A stretch of DNA of 58,365 nt from Muribaculaceae bacterium (lineage in GTDB: Bacteria; Bacteroidota; Bacteroidia; Bacteroidales; Muribaculaceae), in NCBI GenBank assembly GCA_022510425.1, contig JAFLTO010000017.1, forward strand, positions 1 to 58,365, given 5' to 3'. Numbering within the stretch: position 1 is the first letter of the stretch; every line of letters begins with the position of its first letter. The notes below the pieces were generated by a model. That model had not been told where the DNA came from. It ran no database searches and saw only the letters and a program-made list of their open reading frames with translations. Of this stretch, positions 8,350-16,627 are shown piece after piece. Both the position numbers and the translations under genes were made by a program.

Positions 8350-9591
8350 CTACTTTTGAATCAGCTTTTCTTTTTTCTTTTCTTTCTCTTTCTCTTTCTC
8401 TTTCTCTATGTAAACTCTATAACTGTTTATATAGGATACCGTTGAAAACACCAGGGCAGGCAACCAAGCGGTGAATGCCAAGTGGAACCATGAATATAGT
8501 GCTATTTTAACTAATCCTAAAATTAAACTCCATCCGATTAATGATATAAGATATACAAAAAACCTTGACTTGATCCTAATTATGTTACAAATTTTATCAT
8601 TTAAATTTATATTGACAAATAACACGTACAAAATCAGCATATAAATAACTGAAGTGATTCCAAAACACACCCATGAGAATTTAGCTCCGGTTTTTTCAAG
8701 CATTTGATATGCTCTTACAGTGAGAAGAGGACCGGGAACATTACCCATATATGTTGTATGCTTATCGTTTTCAAAATCGCCTATTACTACGATTTTCCCT
8801 TTTATATCCCTAACAATATCGCTTAGAAGGGAATCTTTACTCATTTCATAACCTAAATAATGGTATTTTTCAAGCCCGTTTTCTCCTAATAGTTCGGTAT
8901 CGTTTCTATAGAAAGGGATAAAAAACATATTATATGCGAGGGAAGAATCGTTAAAATAAAAAGGTCCTTTTTTTGACATATTATTTCCGTTCAAGGTGGA
9001 ATACATTCTCAATGCCGAAGATTCCTTACCATCCTGCAAAAATTCATAACGAATAAATCCATCTCTATAATAACCTCTGAAATCTGAATAGGCTCCTTTC
9101 CGGCTTAATGAAGAAGTTATTAGAGGTTCTTTATCTCTATGGGTGGAATAAGAAAACCTGTCTAAACTTTCCATAATCTTGAAAAGCGAAGAATCATTTT
9201 GACTATGGGTTCCATCATCAAACCTTATATCAAGAAAGATATATTTATAATCCGAATCTTTCAAGAGCGTCAGAAAATCGGTAAGTAGTTTGCGGTCGGT
9301 AATCGGAGTCTTACCAATTGTATCTCCGAATTCATCTTTAACAGGAATTAACTCCTTATCTAAACCGACATTGAAATAAATAAATTCTTTATCAGGGGCA
9401 TCTCCTTTCTGTGTAATAAAATCTTTAATTATAATAATATTTAAAGAATCAAATATAGGATAGGTGAAATTAGACAGGAAGTAATCAGCAACTTGTAACA
9501 AAATTGTCAGGAAAAAAACAATAATTAAGACCACTAATTTATTAGGACTCTTCTTTTTATCATTTTTCAAAGAATTATCCTGTTGATTCAT
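8350..9591 (-). CDS. CHASE2-like membrane sensor protein
   Basis: A basic cytoplasmic N terminus is followed by one membrane helix (LVVLIIVFFLTILLQVADYF). A roughly 270-residue extracytoplasmic domain ends with GKIVVIGDF...YMGNVPGPLLTVRAYQML, the pattern that closes CHASE2 domains. Three C-terminal membrane helices and a charged Glu-Lys tail complete it. No kinase, cyclase or other output domain follows, unlike most CHASE2 proteins, so output probably passes to the cotranscribed caspase-like protein. The ATG at 9591 is chosen over 9657 because a good promoter -7 box occupies 9657-9664, which places the upstream start before the transcript begins. Confidence 0.78.
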   Translation of the reverse strand: MNQQDNSLKNDKKKSPNKLVVLIIVFFLTILLQVADYFLSNFTYPIFDSLNIIIIKDFITQKGDAPDKEFIYFNVGLDKELIPVKDEFGDTIGKTPITDRKLLTDFLTLLKDSDYKYIFLDIRFDDGTHSQNDSSLFKIMESLDRFSYSTHRDKEPLITSSLSRKGAYSDFRGYYRDGFIRYEFLQDGKESSALRMYSTLNGNNMSKKGPFYFNDSSLAYNMFFIPFYRNDTELLGENGLEKYHYLGYEMSKDSLLSDIVRDIKGKIVVIGDFENDKHTTYMGNVPGPLLTVRAYQMLEKTGAKFSWVCFGITSVIYMLILYVLFVNINLNDKICNIIRIKSRFFVYLISLIGWSLILGLVKIALYSWFHLAFTAWLPALVFSTVSYINSYRVYIEKEKEKEKEKKKEKLIQK

Positions 9592-9656
9592 AACATTTCT
9601 ATTTGTATCAGTTTGACGGCTTAATAGATAAGTTATTGCTTGATGTATTCCTGACA

Positions 9657-9687
9657 CAAAATTAATTCAATTATTCTAAAAAGCAAA
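9657..9687 (-). promoter_or_regulatory. Bacteroidetes promoter of the CHASE2/caspase operon
   Basis: On the minus strand: TTTG (9687-9684), a 19-base spacer, and TAATTTTG (9664-9657), matching both consensus boxes. Transcription should begin near 9650, giving a leader of about 60 bases before the ATG at 9591. This decides the start codon of the CHASE2 gene and supports a single transcript through 5845. Confidence 0.75.
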
Positions 9688-9739
9688 GTAAGAGAGATGC
9701 GCTAAAGGATATCTTCCTTATTCATTTCCTTGATGCCAA

Positions 9740-9806
9740 AGTAGGAGATAACCTTATATCTTGGTTACCTCCTACTTGATTTATTTACGCTCTCCTTTTA
9801 GGAGAG
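9740..9806. terminator. Two hairpins downstream of the giant exported gene
   Basis: A 14-base inverted repeat with one mismatch (arms 9740-9753 and 9763-9776) and a shorter perfect one (9790-9796 / 9800-9806, CTCTCCT against AGGAGAG) lie between the stop of the giant gene and the next promoter. T-runs are poor on the minus strand, so these may be terminators or 3'-stabilising stems. Confidence 0.5.
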
Positions 9807-9823
9807 TTCAAAAACTTCCCTGC

Positions 9824-12800
9824 TTATTTCCTAAGCATTACTTTCTTGCCGTTGATAATGTAGATACCGTTTTCAAGTTCCATTAACTTGGATGCATCCT
9901 TGGTGGTGACTACATTCATACCGGAAATAGTGTAAACATGATAGTATCCGTTAGGATCTGAGTTTACTCCCGCAATGCCTGAGGGTTTGTCGCCCGGTTC
10001 ATCTTCACCCGGTTCATCGCCTGGTTGGTCACCCGGTTCATCACCCGGTTCATCACCTGGTTGGTCACCCGGTTCATCACCTGGTTGGTCGCCCGGTTCA
10101 TCACCTGGTTGGTCACCCGGTTGGTCGCCCGGTTCATCACCCGGTTCATCGCCTGGTTCATCACCCGGTTCATTGCCCGGTTCATCATCACCACTGACTG
10201 CTTCAATTGTATAAGTAAGATTTACTGAATAATTGACTGTCGATCCGGCTACTCCACCATCAACAATATTAAGAATATTCACAACACCTTTGGGGATATT
10301 TATTACATATTCACCTGCTGATGAATATTCCTGTGGCAAAGTGATCAATAATCCTGTACCGTCTGCAAATGCTGAAGATTCTCCTGTGATACTTGCATTA
10401 ACACCCGTTTGCGGGGTCCCGTTGATTGTGAATTCAACAACTGATGAGAGATCGCTAACTCCTTCACTCAAAGCAATTGGCAGTGCTGCCTCTTCTTCAT
10501 TACTCCAAGTCAAAAGAATCTGCTGAGACAAGGTCGTTACCGTTCCGGTTGTTGCACTCACATTCATTGTAGGTTCGAATGGTTCAACAGCCGATTCTTC
10601 AATTATATATGTGAACTCTATTGGTTCACTATATTGCATGTTACAACCTTCAATATAAATTGTGAAGAGATTAGCCGGGATATTGATTGAGTAGTCTCCC
10701 ACTGCAGTCTGAGCCTCTTCAAGTGTTACTATATAGATGGAATAATCCCAATCAGAATAATCATCTTCTTCATAATAGATTTCAGGATGCTTAACGCTTG
10801 CTATAGGAAGAATATCATTTTCATGAGATATCAAAATCCTTTCAATGGCATCTCTTTCCCATACATCACAATCATAACCGTCAAAACTAATTGTGAATGA
10901 ACTTAATTTCCCGGCTTCTAATATTCCTGCTTCAGGAGTGATGGTTACCTTCGGCAATTCCGGTCCCGTGATATTGAAATTCAAATTAAGTTCCTTATTC
11001 AAGTTGCCTTTTTCGTCTACCACAAAGCCGGCAGGTATATTGAATGAGAGAGTGCCCGGAGTAGCTTGTTGAATAAATACTTTCAAAGTTGTCCCGAAAT
11101 TATTTTCAATTTCATCCGGGTCCTGATAAACATACTCACCTTCTTCATTCCATATTTCAGTATAGTACCTACCATTCCAAATATCACCATTATCACTTGC
11201 AAATTGATAGGACAAATCATTGTTTTCAGGATCATAAAGTCTGATGTTCCCGGAAGGGAAAGTTATATTGACGTAACCTAACAACTCTACTTCCATTCCA
11301 TCTTCATAATCCTCCGGATAGGTCACAACTCCGGCTTCAGACATCAGATTATCCGAAATAGTGTATTCAACACTTATTTCAGAATTAATATAGTAAGTGC
11401 CATTATTCTCTTCATCAATAATTGTTAAGTAACCTTGAGGCAATACCAAAGTATAAGTACCCGGTTCCAAACTGCTTAGATTTACAATGATATCGTAATT
11501 TTCTGGATGGATCGGGGAAATCCAATCATATCCGAATTCCAATATTGTTTTATTACCCTTAGAATCCAATACATATGCCTCTGTGTTTTCATTATACACA
11601 GGCCACTTGGTCCCTTCACCCCAATTGAATCTTATGTTGTTGAGCTCGGCAATCGAGTACTCTCCCGGTTTCGGGGTCACCTCATATTTTTCTATTACAT
11701 CTCTTATTTGGAAGACAAATGTTTGGGAACGGTTATAATCACCATAATTGTCAATAAACAAACCACTTGGAATCATTATTTCCACATAAGAACCGGCTTC
11801 CAAGGAATAATCAGAAAAATCAATCGTAAGAGTATTTCCCGATACTGAAAGTTCATTTGGAGCTAATTCAAAATAATCTTCGTTTACCTGACCATAAATA
11901 TATTTATCCGGGTCTTCTACGACTTTAATTGATTCAACATTCCATTGGATCTGTACCTGAGAAAGTTCAGGTTGGTTTTCTCCACCTTCAGGATTGATTA
12001 CCACACCAAGTGGCATTCCCGGTAAAATTGAATAGGTAAAGGTCATAAACTCGCTCAAAGATCCTCCATCTTCAAGTTCATAGCTGTCTTGAATGAAGTA
12101 TCCTTCCGGTATATTAATCTGGTAAGTGCCCTCTTCAAGATAGCTTAAATCTAAGTAAAAATAACTACCGCTTTCGTCAGAAGCTGTACCTCTATTTCCT
12201 ATCTCATATTCTTCTCCTGATTCAGTATTTACCGCTGTAATGTTACCTATACTCCAATTCCCTTCTATAAATTCATAATCACCGTTTACGATTTTGACTT
12301 CACTTAATTGGTAAGCTTTATATTCTTTTCCAGGCTCAGGTAAAATAGTATATTCTTTTTCTTTAACAGGCCATAAATTAACTGTCCAGTTTTGTGAAAG
12401 ATTTATTTCATTTTTACTATTTTTCACTAATCCCGCAGGAATTGTAATCAAATATTGGCCATATCCTTTAGAAGCAACAAATTCTGAAAGATCAGCTGAA
12501 AGCAATCTGGGATAATAATCCACATTGTTTGTAATTATGCTTGCCGGAATCTGAACAACTTCTCCGCCGTTGAATGACACATTAAGGTTTAATGCAGAGC
12601 TATTAGGTATTATATATTGATACCACCAACCTATTTTTATCTCTGATAGACTTGGCACTCTCTCAACATATTGTAAGCCTATAAGTTCACCATTGCCGAA
12701 GTCTCTTAAATCTTCTGGGATATAATCATAGGTGGCTGTCAATCCGTTAGCCGAAGTAACTGTGAAGGTTACGACAGCAGTATCATCCAGAATAGTTACT

Positions 12801-14182
12801 TGACCTTGCTGGTTTATAGTTGCCGCATCGGGATTTGAGGATTTCCAAGTTAGTTTGGTTGTATTTTGAACTGGAATTTCGACATTCAGTTGATACATAC
12901 TCTCCCCAATTTCTGTCATTGATCTAATATACATAAACCAAGGATTCGTGTACGATTCTATCTGTTGCCAATCATTATATAATTTAAGTTGAGGTTGTCC
13001 ATTTGCTGCAATTACTGTCAATGGATAACTTCTAACAACTTCTCCTTGATATGAAAGCTGAACTTGGGTCGTGCCAAGTGTACCAGTTGTGATAAGAAGG
13101 CCTGTTTCATTTACAAATGCAATGTTTTCATCTTCTACACTCCATGAAAAATCTTCGTAATTTGTTTCTATTGGCTCAAAATTATTCTGATAAACCCATC
13201 CCGCCGGTAATATCAATTCTTGAGTAGGCACATAAACAGAAGATGGAATTATATTCACTTGACAAGAAGTTTTAATTTCTCCGTCATTGCCGTTAACAAG
13301 TGCTTCAATAGTAATTGAAGTCGCTTTATTATCAATATTTTGCGCAAATATTTCACCCTCTGGATTAATTAAAATTATAGTTTTATCTTGAATGACATTG
13401 TATGTGACATTATATAGACATACGGCTGGATCAGTTATTACTTCAAGTTTGTATGATTCGCCTACCTTCAAGTCTATCACAGGCTCTTTAAATTCAATCG
13501 AGTTGGCATCATACAAAGTCCTGTAATATATAAATTCATTCCAAGGTGTTATATTTTTATATGCATCTACATCATAAATCCAGAGCCATCCTTCCGTGGC
13601 AACTTTAGTTCCACTAAATACATTATTGCCACAAGAAGGTGGCGTTTGAGCATAACATCTTATATCCCATAATTCAGGATTTGAACTAAACGCGTTATCC
13701 CCAATAGATAAAAGTGATTCCGGAAATCCAGAAACTATCCAATGCAAGTTACAATTTTCAAAAGCAGAGGCTCCGATTGATATTAGCGATGAGGGTAAAT
13801 TTATATCTCCTAAAGAAGTACAATTAAAAAAAGCTTTTGATCCAATTTTTTCAATAGAATTCGGTAAACTTATACCAGAAAGAGTTGTCTTTCCTGAAAA
13901 GGCATTATCCAGGACCTCGGTTACAATATACATTTTATCAGAAGCATCATAAACCTCTCCCGTAAGAGATGGGCTCGTATTTTCTTCGAAAATAGTTCCC
14001 GAAGCAACTCCTTGAATACCAACGGTGTTTTCAGTAAGGATCTTATAGGTTATACCATCATAATCAAAGGTCTCACCAATTGTTTGAGCCTCCAAGGTTT
14101 GAGAATACATCAATCCCAGACCGGAAAGCACAAACGCAGACAAAGAAACTTTCAGTTTCTTCCCGATGTCAATTTGTTTCAT
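9824..14182 (-). CDS. Giant exported adhesin-like protein (BspA LRR, Ig-like repeats, PGDE/Q tract, C-terminal sorting-like domain)
   Basis: 1452 aa. Signal peptide 1-32, ending near TLEAQ. Residues ~85-200 hold LRR_5/BspA-type leucine-rich repeats (SLPNSIEKIGSKAFFNCTSL and the next two units). A bacterial-Ig-like region follows. Several repeated modules of about 120 residues then carry the pattern P-x-P-G near the start, W-G/N in the middle and 'Y-x-I-x-I-P-x-G' at the end. Near residues 1330-1395 lies a low-complexity Pro-Gly-Asp-Glu/Gln tract. The last ~50 residues (VYTISGMNVV...NGIYIINGKKVMLRK) resemble the C-terminal sorting domains of Bacteroidales secreted proteins. It is likely surface exposed; no enzymatic motif is seen. 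It is probably monocistronic. Confidence 0.85.
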   Translation of the reverse strand: MKQIDIGKKLKVSLSAFVLSGLGLMYSQTLEAQTIGETFDYDGITYKILTENTVGIQGVASGTIFEENTSPSLTGEVYDASDKMYIVTEVLDNAFSGKTTLSGISLPNSIEKIGSKAFFNCTSLGDINLPSSLISIGASAFENCNLHWIVSGFPESLLSIGDNAFSSNPELWDIRCYAQTPPSCGNNVFSGTKVATEGWLWIYDVDAYKNITPWNEFIYYRTLYDANSIEFKEPVIDLKVGESYKLEVITDPAVCLYNVTYNVIQDKTIILINPEGEIFAQNIDNKATSITIEALVNGNDGEIKTSCQVNIIPSSVYVPTQELILPAGWVYQNNFEPIETNYEDFSWSVEDENIAFVNETGLLITTGTLGTTQVQLSYQGEVVRSYPLTVIAANGQPQLKLYNDWQQIESYTNPWFMYIRSMTEIGESMYQLNVEIPVQNTTKLTWKSSNPDAATINQQGQVTILDDTAVVTFTVTSANGLTATYDYIPEDLRDFGNGELIGLQYVERVPSLSEIKIGWWYQYIIPNSSALNLNVSFNGGEVVQIPASIITNNVDYYPRLLSADLSEFVASKGYGQYLITIPAGLVKNSKNEINLSQNWTVNLWPVKEKEYTILPEPGKEYKAYQLSEVKIVNGDYEFIEGNWSIGNITAVNTESGEEYEIGNRGTASDESGSYFYLDLSYLEEGTYQINIPEGYFIQDSYELEDGGSLSEFMTFTYSILPGMPLGVVINPEGGENQPELSQVQIQWNVESIKVVEDPDKYIYGQVNEDYFELAPNELSVSGNTLTIDFSDYSLEAGSYVEIMIPSGLFIDNYGDYNRSQTFVFQIRDVIEKYEVTPKPGEYSIAELNNIRFNWGEGTKWPVYNENTEAYVLDSKGNKTILEFGYDWISPIHPENYDIIVNLSSLEPGTYTLVLPQGYLTIIDEENNGTYYINSEISVEYTISDNLMSEAGVVTYPEDYEDGMEVELLGYVNITFPSGNIRLYDPENNDLSYQFASDNGDIWNGRYYTEIWNEEGEYVYQDPDEIENNFGTTLKVFIQQATPGTLSFNIPAGFVVDEKGNLNKELNLNFNITGPELPKVTITPEAGILEAGKLSSFTISFDGYDCDVWERDAIERILISHENDILPIASVKHPEIYYEEDDYSDWDYSIYIVTLEEAQTAVGDYSINIPANLFTIYIEGCNMQYSEPIEFTYIIEESAVEPFEPTMNVSATTGTVTTLSQQILLTWSNEEEAALPIALSEGVSDLSSVVEFTINGTPQTGVNASITGESSAFADGTGLLITLPQEYSSAGEYVINIPKGVVNILNIVDGGVAGSTVNYSVNLTYTIEAVSGDDEPGNEPGDEPGDEPGDEPGDQPGDQPGDEPGDQPGDEPGDQPGDEPGDEPGDQPGDEPGEDEPGDKPSGIAGVNSDPNGYYHVYTISGMNVVTTKDASKLMELENGIYIINGKKVMLRK
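9990..10187. repeat. 12-bp tandem repeat coding PGDE/PGDQ
   Basis: About fourteen in-frame copies of a 12-base unit (plus-strand form CCCGGTTCATCA with a GGTTGG variant) encode PGDE or PGDQ in the giant exported protein. Because the unit is a multiple of three, slippage changes tract length without frameshift. The tract separates the repeat modules from the C-terminal sorting-like domain and probably acts as a flexible acidic spacer. Confidence 0.9.
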
Positions 14183-14293
14183 AGAATGTTTGATTAATTA
14201 TTTTAAGATATTTTTACAGTTATTTGTTTCCGTTTGTTTATACCTCTAAAATAACTCTTAAAATCCTATTTAACAAATATTTATAATTTGCAT

Positions 14294-14357
14294 TATCTTA
14301 AAATCAAAATTTTCAATTCACCCCCCCCCATTTTGCATTTAAATATCTTAAAATCAA
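14294..14357. repeat. 14-bp direct repeat 50 bp apart, enclosing a C9 homopolymer
   Basis: TATCTTAAAATCAA occurs at 14294-14307 and again at 14344-14357. Between them is an uninterrupted run of nine C (14321-14329) in otherwise very AT-rich DNA. This lies 110-175 bases upstream of the giant exported gene. The arrangement could be two sites for a regulator with a slippage-prone spacer; that is inference. Confidence 0.6.
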
Positions 14358-14545
14358 TAACTTAGCAAATATATTAAAAATATTAAAATTATACTTATAA
14401 AAGTTAACAAAATTCCTCATCTCTCATTTTATCTCCCCTAAATACATTATGACCCGGGTTTCCGGGTTCACCATCCCCTCTCGGGTTTCCGGTCCTTGAG
14501 ATTTATCTCCGGTTCTTTCATAGAATCAATTTTTTACAAATTTAT

Positions 14546-14590
14546 ATACAACTTTGTATAATACAACTTTGTATAATACAAAATTGTAAA
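14546..14590. repeat. Three tandem 15-bp palindromic units
   Basis: ATACAACTTTGTATA occurs perfectly at 14546-14560 and 14561-14575, then a degenerate third copy at 14576-14590. Each unit is close to a palindrome (TACAA / TTGTA arms). Such phased dyads are typical of operators, but no gene starts close by. Confidence 0.7.
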
Positions 14591-15403
14591 ATCCCTAATC
14601 TCTAATACCCCATTCACCCATCCAATTGCCGCAAAATAATATGAAGTTTGCCTTGGCTGTGTGGTGTACGGAGTGCACCAAACACCACCATTCTTCGCCT
14701 CCCAAAATTTTTTTTGATCAAAGTTGCGAAAGATAACACGCACCTAAATTTCACATGCCCTAACTTTGCCCCGTGAAAGAATAAGAACCTTTCTCGAAAG
14801 CTTTGTAAAAAGTGCCTCAGGTGTATAAGCTGGTATTTAGCCACTCCGTGCACCACGCTCTATGCACCATGCACTTGAGAAAAGCACTTAGTGCTTTTCT
14901 CTCAAAGCCCACAAGTCTGACAAACCATACTGTGATCGATGCGGTTACTCAAGCCTCCGGTCCTCTGGAAACCTCTCGGTGTGGAAGCCGTACACCTTCA
15001 AAAGGGTACTGCCATTCAGGATAAGTCCTTGCTCAAAGGTTGCTCGTGATACTGTCCCGAAGAACCGGCAAAGATATCTTTCTTACCGCTAATCACCACC
15101 GTTTGGCAACCACTGCTTGATATGCGCTTGGAATCTGTTCCCCATCTTTCAGTCCGGTGTTCGGCTCACAAATATCAGGGTCGCCGCAGTATGGGGCTGG
15201 CATAGGAATCTCTTATATTCCTCGCTTAATTTGAACCCGTTATCACATGTCGGGTCAAGGTGCCGGTGGGGTAATCTCAGGAGCCAAACAGATTTTTATG
15301 GAAAAGTAAGTGCTCAAAAACCTTAACCCTTATCCCTTACACCTTATCCCTTATGCCTAACGTAAGTTTGATGGGAGCACCAGCCATACAACGAATCCCC
15401 AAA

Positions 15404-15427
15404 GCCGATGGCTCTCAAGCCATCGGC
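15404..15427 (-). terminator. Hairpin terminator downstream of the DUF362 gene
   Basis: Perfect ten-pair stem GCCGATGGCT / AGCCATCGGC with a four-base loop, 19 bases beyond the stop of the DUF362 gene and followed on the minus strand by a short T-run then G residues. On the plus strand CTTTGGTGCTTT follows, so it could instead end a plus-strand RNA. Confidence 0.6.
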
Positions 15428-15445
15428 CTTTGGTGCTTTATCGGA

Positions 15446-16468
15446 TCAATCAAGTGTCACTAATTTATAATTTGTTGTGCCAAGACCGATTTTTTCAGCA
15501 TGTTCAATGATATGAGTCCCGTGCATCTGTTTGATTCTTTCAATCATAGGATTGGCATCATCACCATCAACGTTTTCATGTCCAAATACCAAATCAAGAC
15601 ATGCCTTGTCAAGAGCAACCGGGTCGGTGGAAGCCAAAATACCCATATCTTTCAGCACTGGTGCCTCGGGATGACCGTTGCAATCGCAGTCTATCGACAT
15701 GTTATTCATAACATCGATATAAACGATGTCTTTGCCCGGTTGTTTGAAATAATCGTGTACTCCCTGCGCCGCTGCTGCCATTGACTCGATGAACCCATCC
15801 TGATTGTCGACATTTTGCCATATTTTCTCAACATCTTCAGTTCTTCCTGCTGTATGGATATATGTTTTACCGGAAGAGGAGGCCACGCCGATACTTGCAT
15901 TTTTCAATACTCCGCCGAAACCTCCCATCTGATGGCCCTTGAAATGAGCCAGATTAATCATGTAATCATAATTGGGAAGATGGCTGCCCACAATGTCATA
16001 ATGAATCCAAGTCGTGTCTTTTACCGGAATCTTTGTGGTGCCTTCTGCATCCAGAATATCCACGTCGGCTATGTCAAGATATCCACGTTCTTCGATGGCT
16101 TTACGATGGGCCTCAGTAGTGTTACGGTTACCCGCATATGCCGTGTTGCTTTCAACCAGAGTACCGTTAACTTTCTGAACCAGGTCTTTTATAAGACCCA
16201 CCTCAAGATTATAGGATTCTTTGGATTCTCCGGTGGAAATCTTCACAGCCACTTTGGCATTTTCCGGTACGGGGACACCTAAGGCTTCGTAAATCTTGAC
16301 AAGATTCTGCGGAGTGATGTCTTTGATATAATACACTGTGGCCGTATCGTTGGTCTCTGCTGTCAGATTTTCTTCTTCTGCAACAGATTGTTGACTCTTG
16401 TTGGCGCCACAAGCCGTGGCAGTTAATAAAGCCGTTAAGGCTACAATAGATAAAAATTTTGTCTTCAT
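15446..16468 (-). CDS. DUF362 family lipoprotein
   Basis: 340 aa from the ATG at 16468. The N terminus is a lipoprotein signal (hydrophobic stretch then ATAC-GAN; the Cys would be lipidated). The rest follows the DUF362 pattern: VAVKISTGES near residue 80, NLAHFKGHQMGGFGGVLKNASIGVA mid-protein, DCDCNGHPEAP and STDPVALDKACLDLV near the C terminus. DUF362 proteins are often linked to iron-sulfur or redox functions but their chemistry is unsettled. An in-frame ATG at 16495 is rejected because a -7 box occupies 16493-16500. It is divergent from a lipoprotein nitroreductase, with 159 bases between. Confidence 0.87.
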   Translation of the reverse strand: MKTKFLSIVALTALLTATACGANKSQQSVAEEENLTAETNDTATVYYIKDITPQNLVKIYEALGVPVPENAKVAVKISTGESKESYNLEVGLIKDLVQKVNGTLVESNTAYAGNRNTTEAHRKAIEERGYLDIADVDILDAEGTTKIPVKDTTWIHYDIVGSHLPNYDYMINLAHFKGHQMGGFGGVLKNASIGVASSSGKTYIHTAGRTEDVEKIWQNVDNQDGFIESMAAAAQGVHDYFKQPGKDIVYIDVMNNMSIDCDCNGHPEAPVLKDMGILASTDPVALDKACLDLVFGHENVDGDDANPMIERIKQMHGTHIIEHAEKIGLGTTNYKLVTLD

Positions 16469-16492
16469 ATTGTTATATAAGGTTTCTAATTT

Positions 16493-16500
16493 CAAAGGTA
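16493..16500 (-). promoter_or_regulatory. -7 box of the DUF362 gene
   Basis: TACCTTTG on the minus strand matches TAnnTTTG exactly. No clear TTTG is found at the usual upstream distance. Transcription would start near 16486, eighteen bases before the chosen ATG. Confidence 0.5.
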
Positions 16501-16589
16501 ATAAATATTTTCATACTATATTTATAATCCGGTGATTATAAACTAAATGTTTTTTTGGAAATTTAATTGCTTTGAGTCGGTTTTGTGGT

Positions 16590-16597
16590 TAAATTTG
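16590..16597 (+). promoter_or_regulatory. -7 box of the lipoprotein nitroreductase gene
   Basis: TAAATTTG matches the Bacteroidetes -7 consensus and is followed by GC, as is common. A TTTG at 16571-16574 is only 15 bases away; ATTG at 16566-16569 lies at 20. Transcription should start near 16603, 25 bases before the ATG at 16628. Confidence 0.6.
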
Positions 16598-16627
16598 CAC
16601 GCAGAGAAACATTTTAACTAATTGAAT

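Larger units (their letters stand above)
14358..15445. other. Intergenic region without a convincing gene; structured repeats
   Basis: More than 1 kb with no ORF that looks like a protein. It contains three 15-bp palindromic tandem units (14546-14590) and an inverted repeat, 14 of 15 bases, at 14661-14675 / 14842-14856. A perfect 12-bp inverted repeat with one-base loop lies at 14877-14901. From about 14840 to 15300 the base composition is more balanced than in the flanking AT-rich DNA, and a 10-bp-stem hairpin lies at 15404-15427. I could not match it to tmRNA, RNase P, SRP or a known riboswitch. Short minus-strand peptides in shifting frames might be a decayed gene. Either a non-coding RNA or a gene relic is possible. 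Confidence 0.5.

Noticed and set aside
9592..9657. Longer N terminus of the CHASE2 gene
   Set aside because: A good -7 box lies at 9657-9664 and the transcript would begin downstream of the earlier start codon.
9990..10187. CRISPR array
   Set aside because: The repeat unit is 12 bp with no spacers, and it codes for protein.
9964..10228. Open frames on both strands across the PGDE repeat
   Set aside because: They are shadows of a low-complexity tandem repeat; the minus-strand frame of the giant protein explains the coding pattern.
14534..15326. Short ORFs of 60-80 codons in the non-coding stretch
   Set aside because: None has a start context, signal peptide or family-like composition, and they overlap on both strands.
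14820..15330. tmRNA, RNase P RNA, SRP RNA or group II intron
   Set aside because: The universal motifs of each (tag ORF and TTCGA arm; GAAAGTCC and ACAGAA; GGAAGCAGCC-type loop; domain V hairpin) were looked for on both strands and not found.
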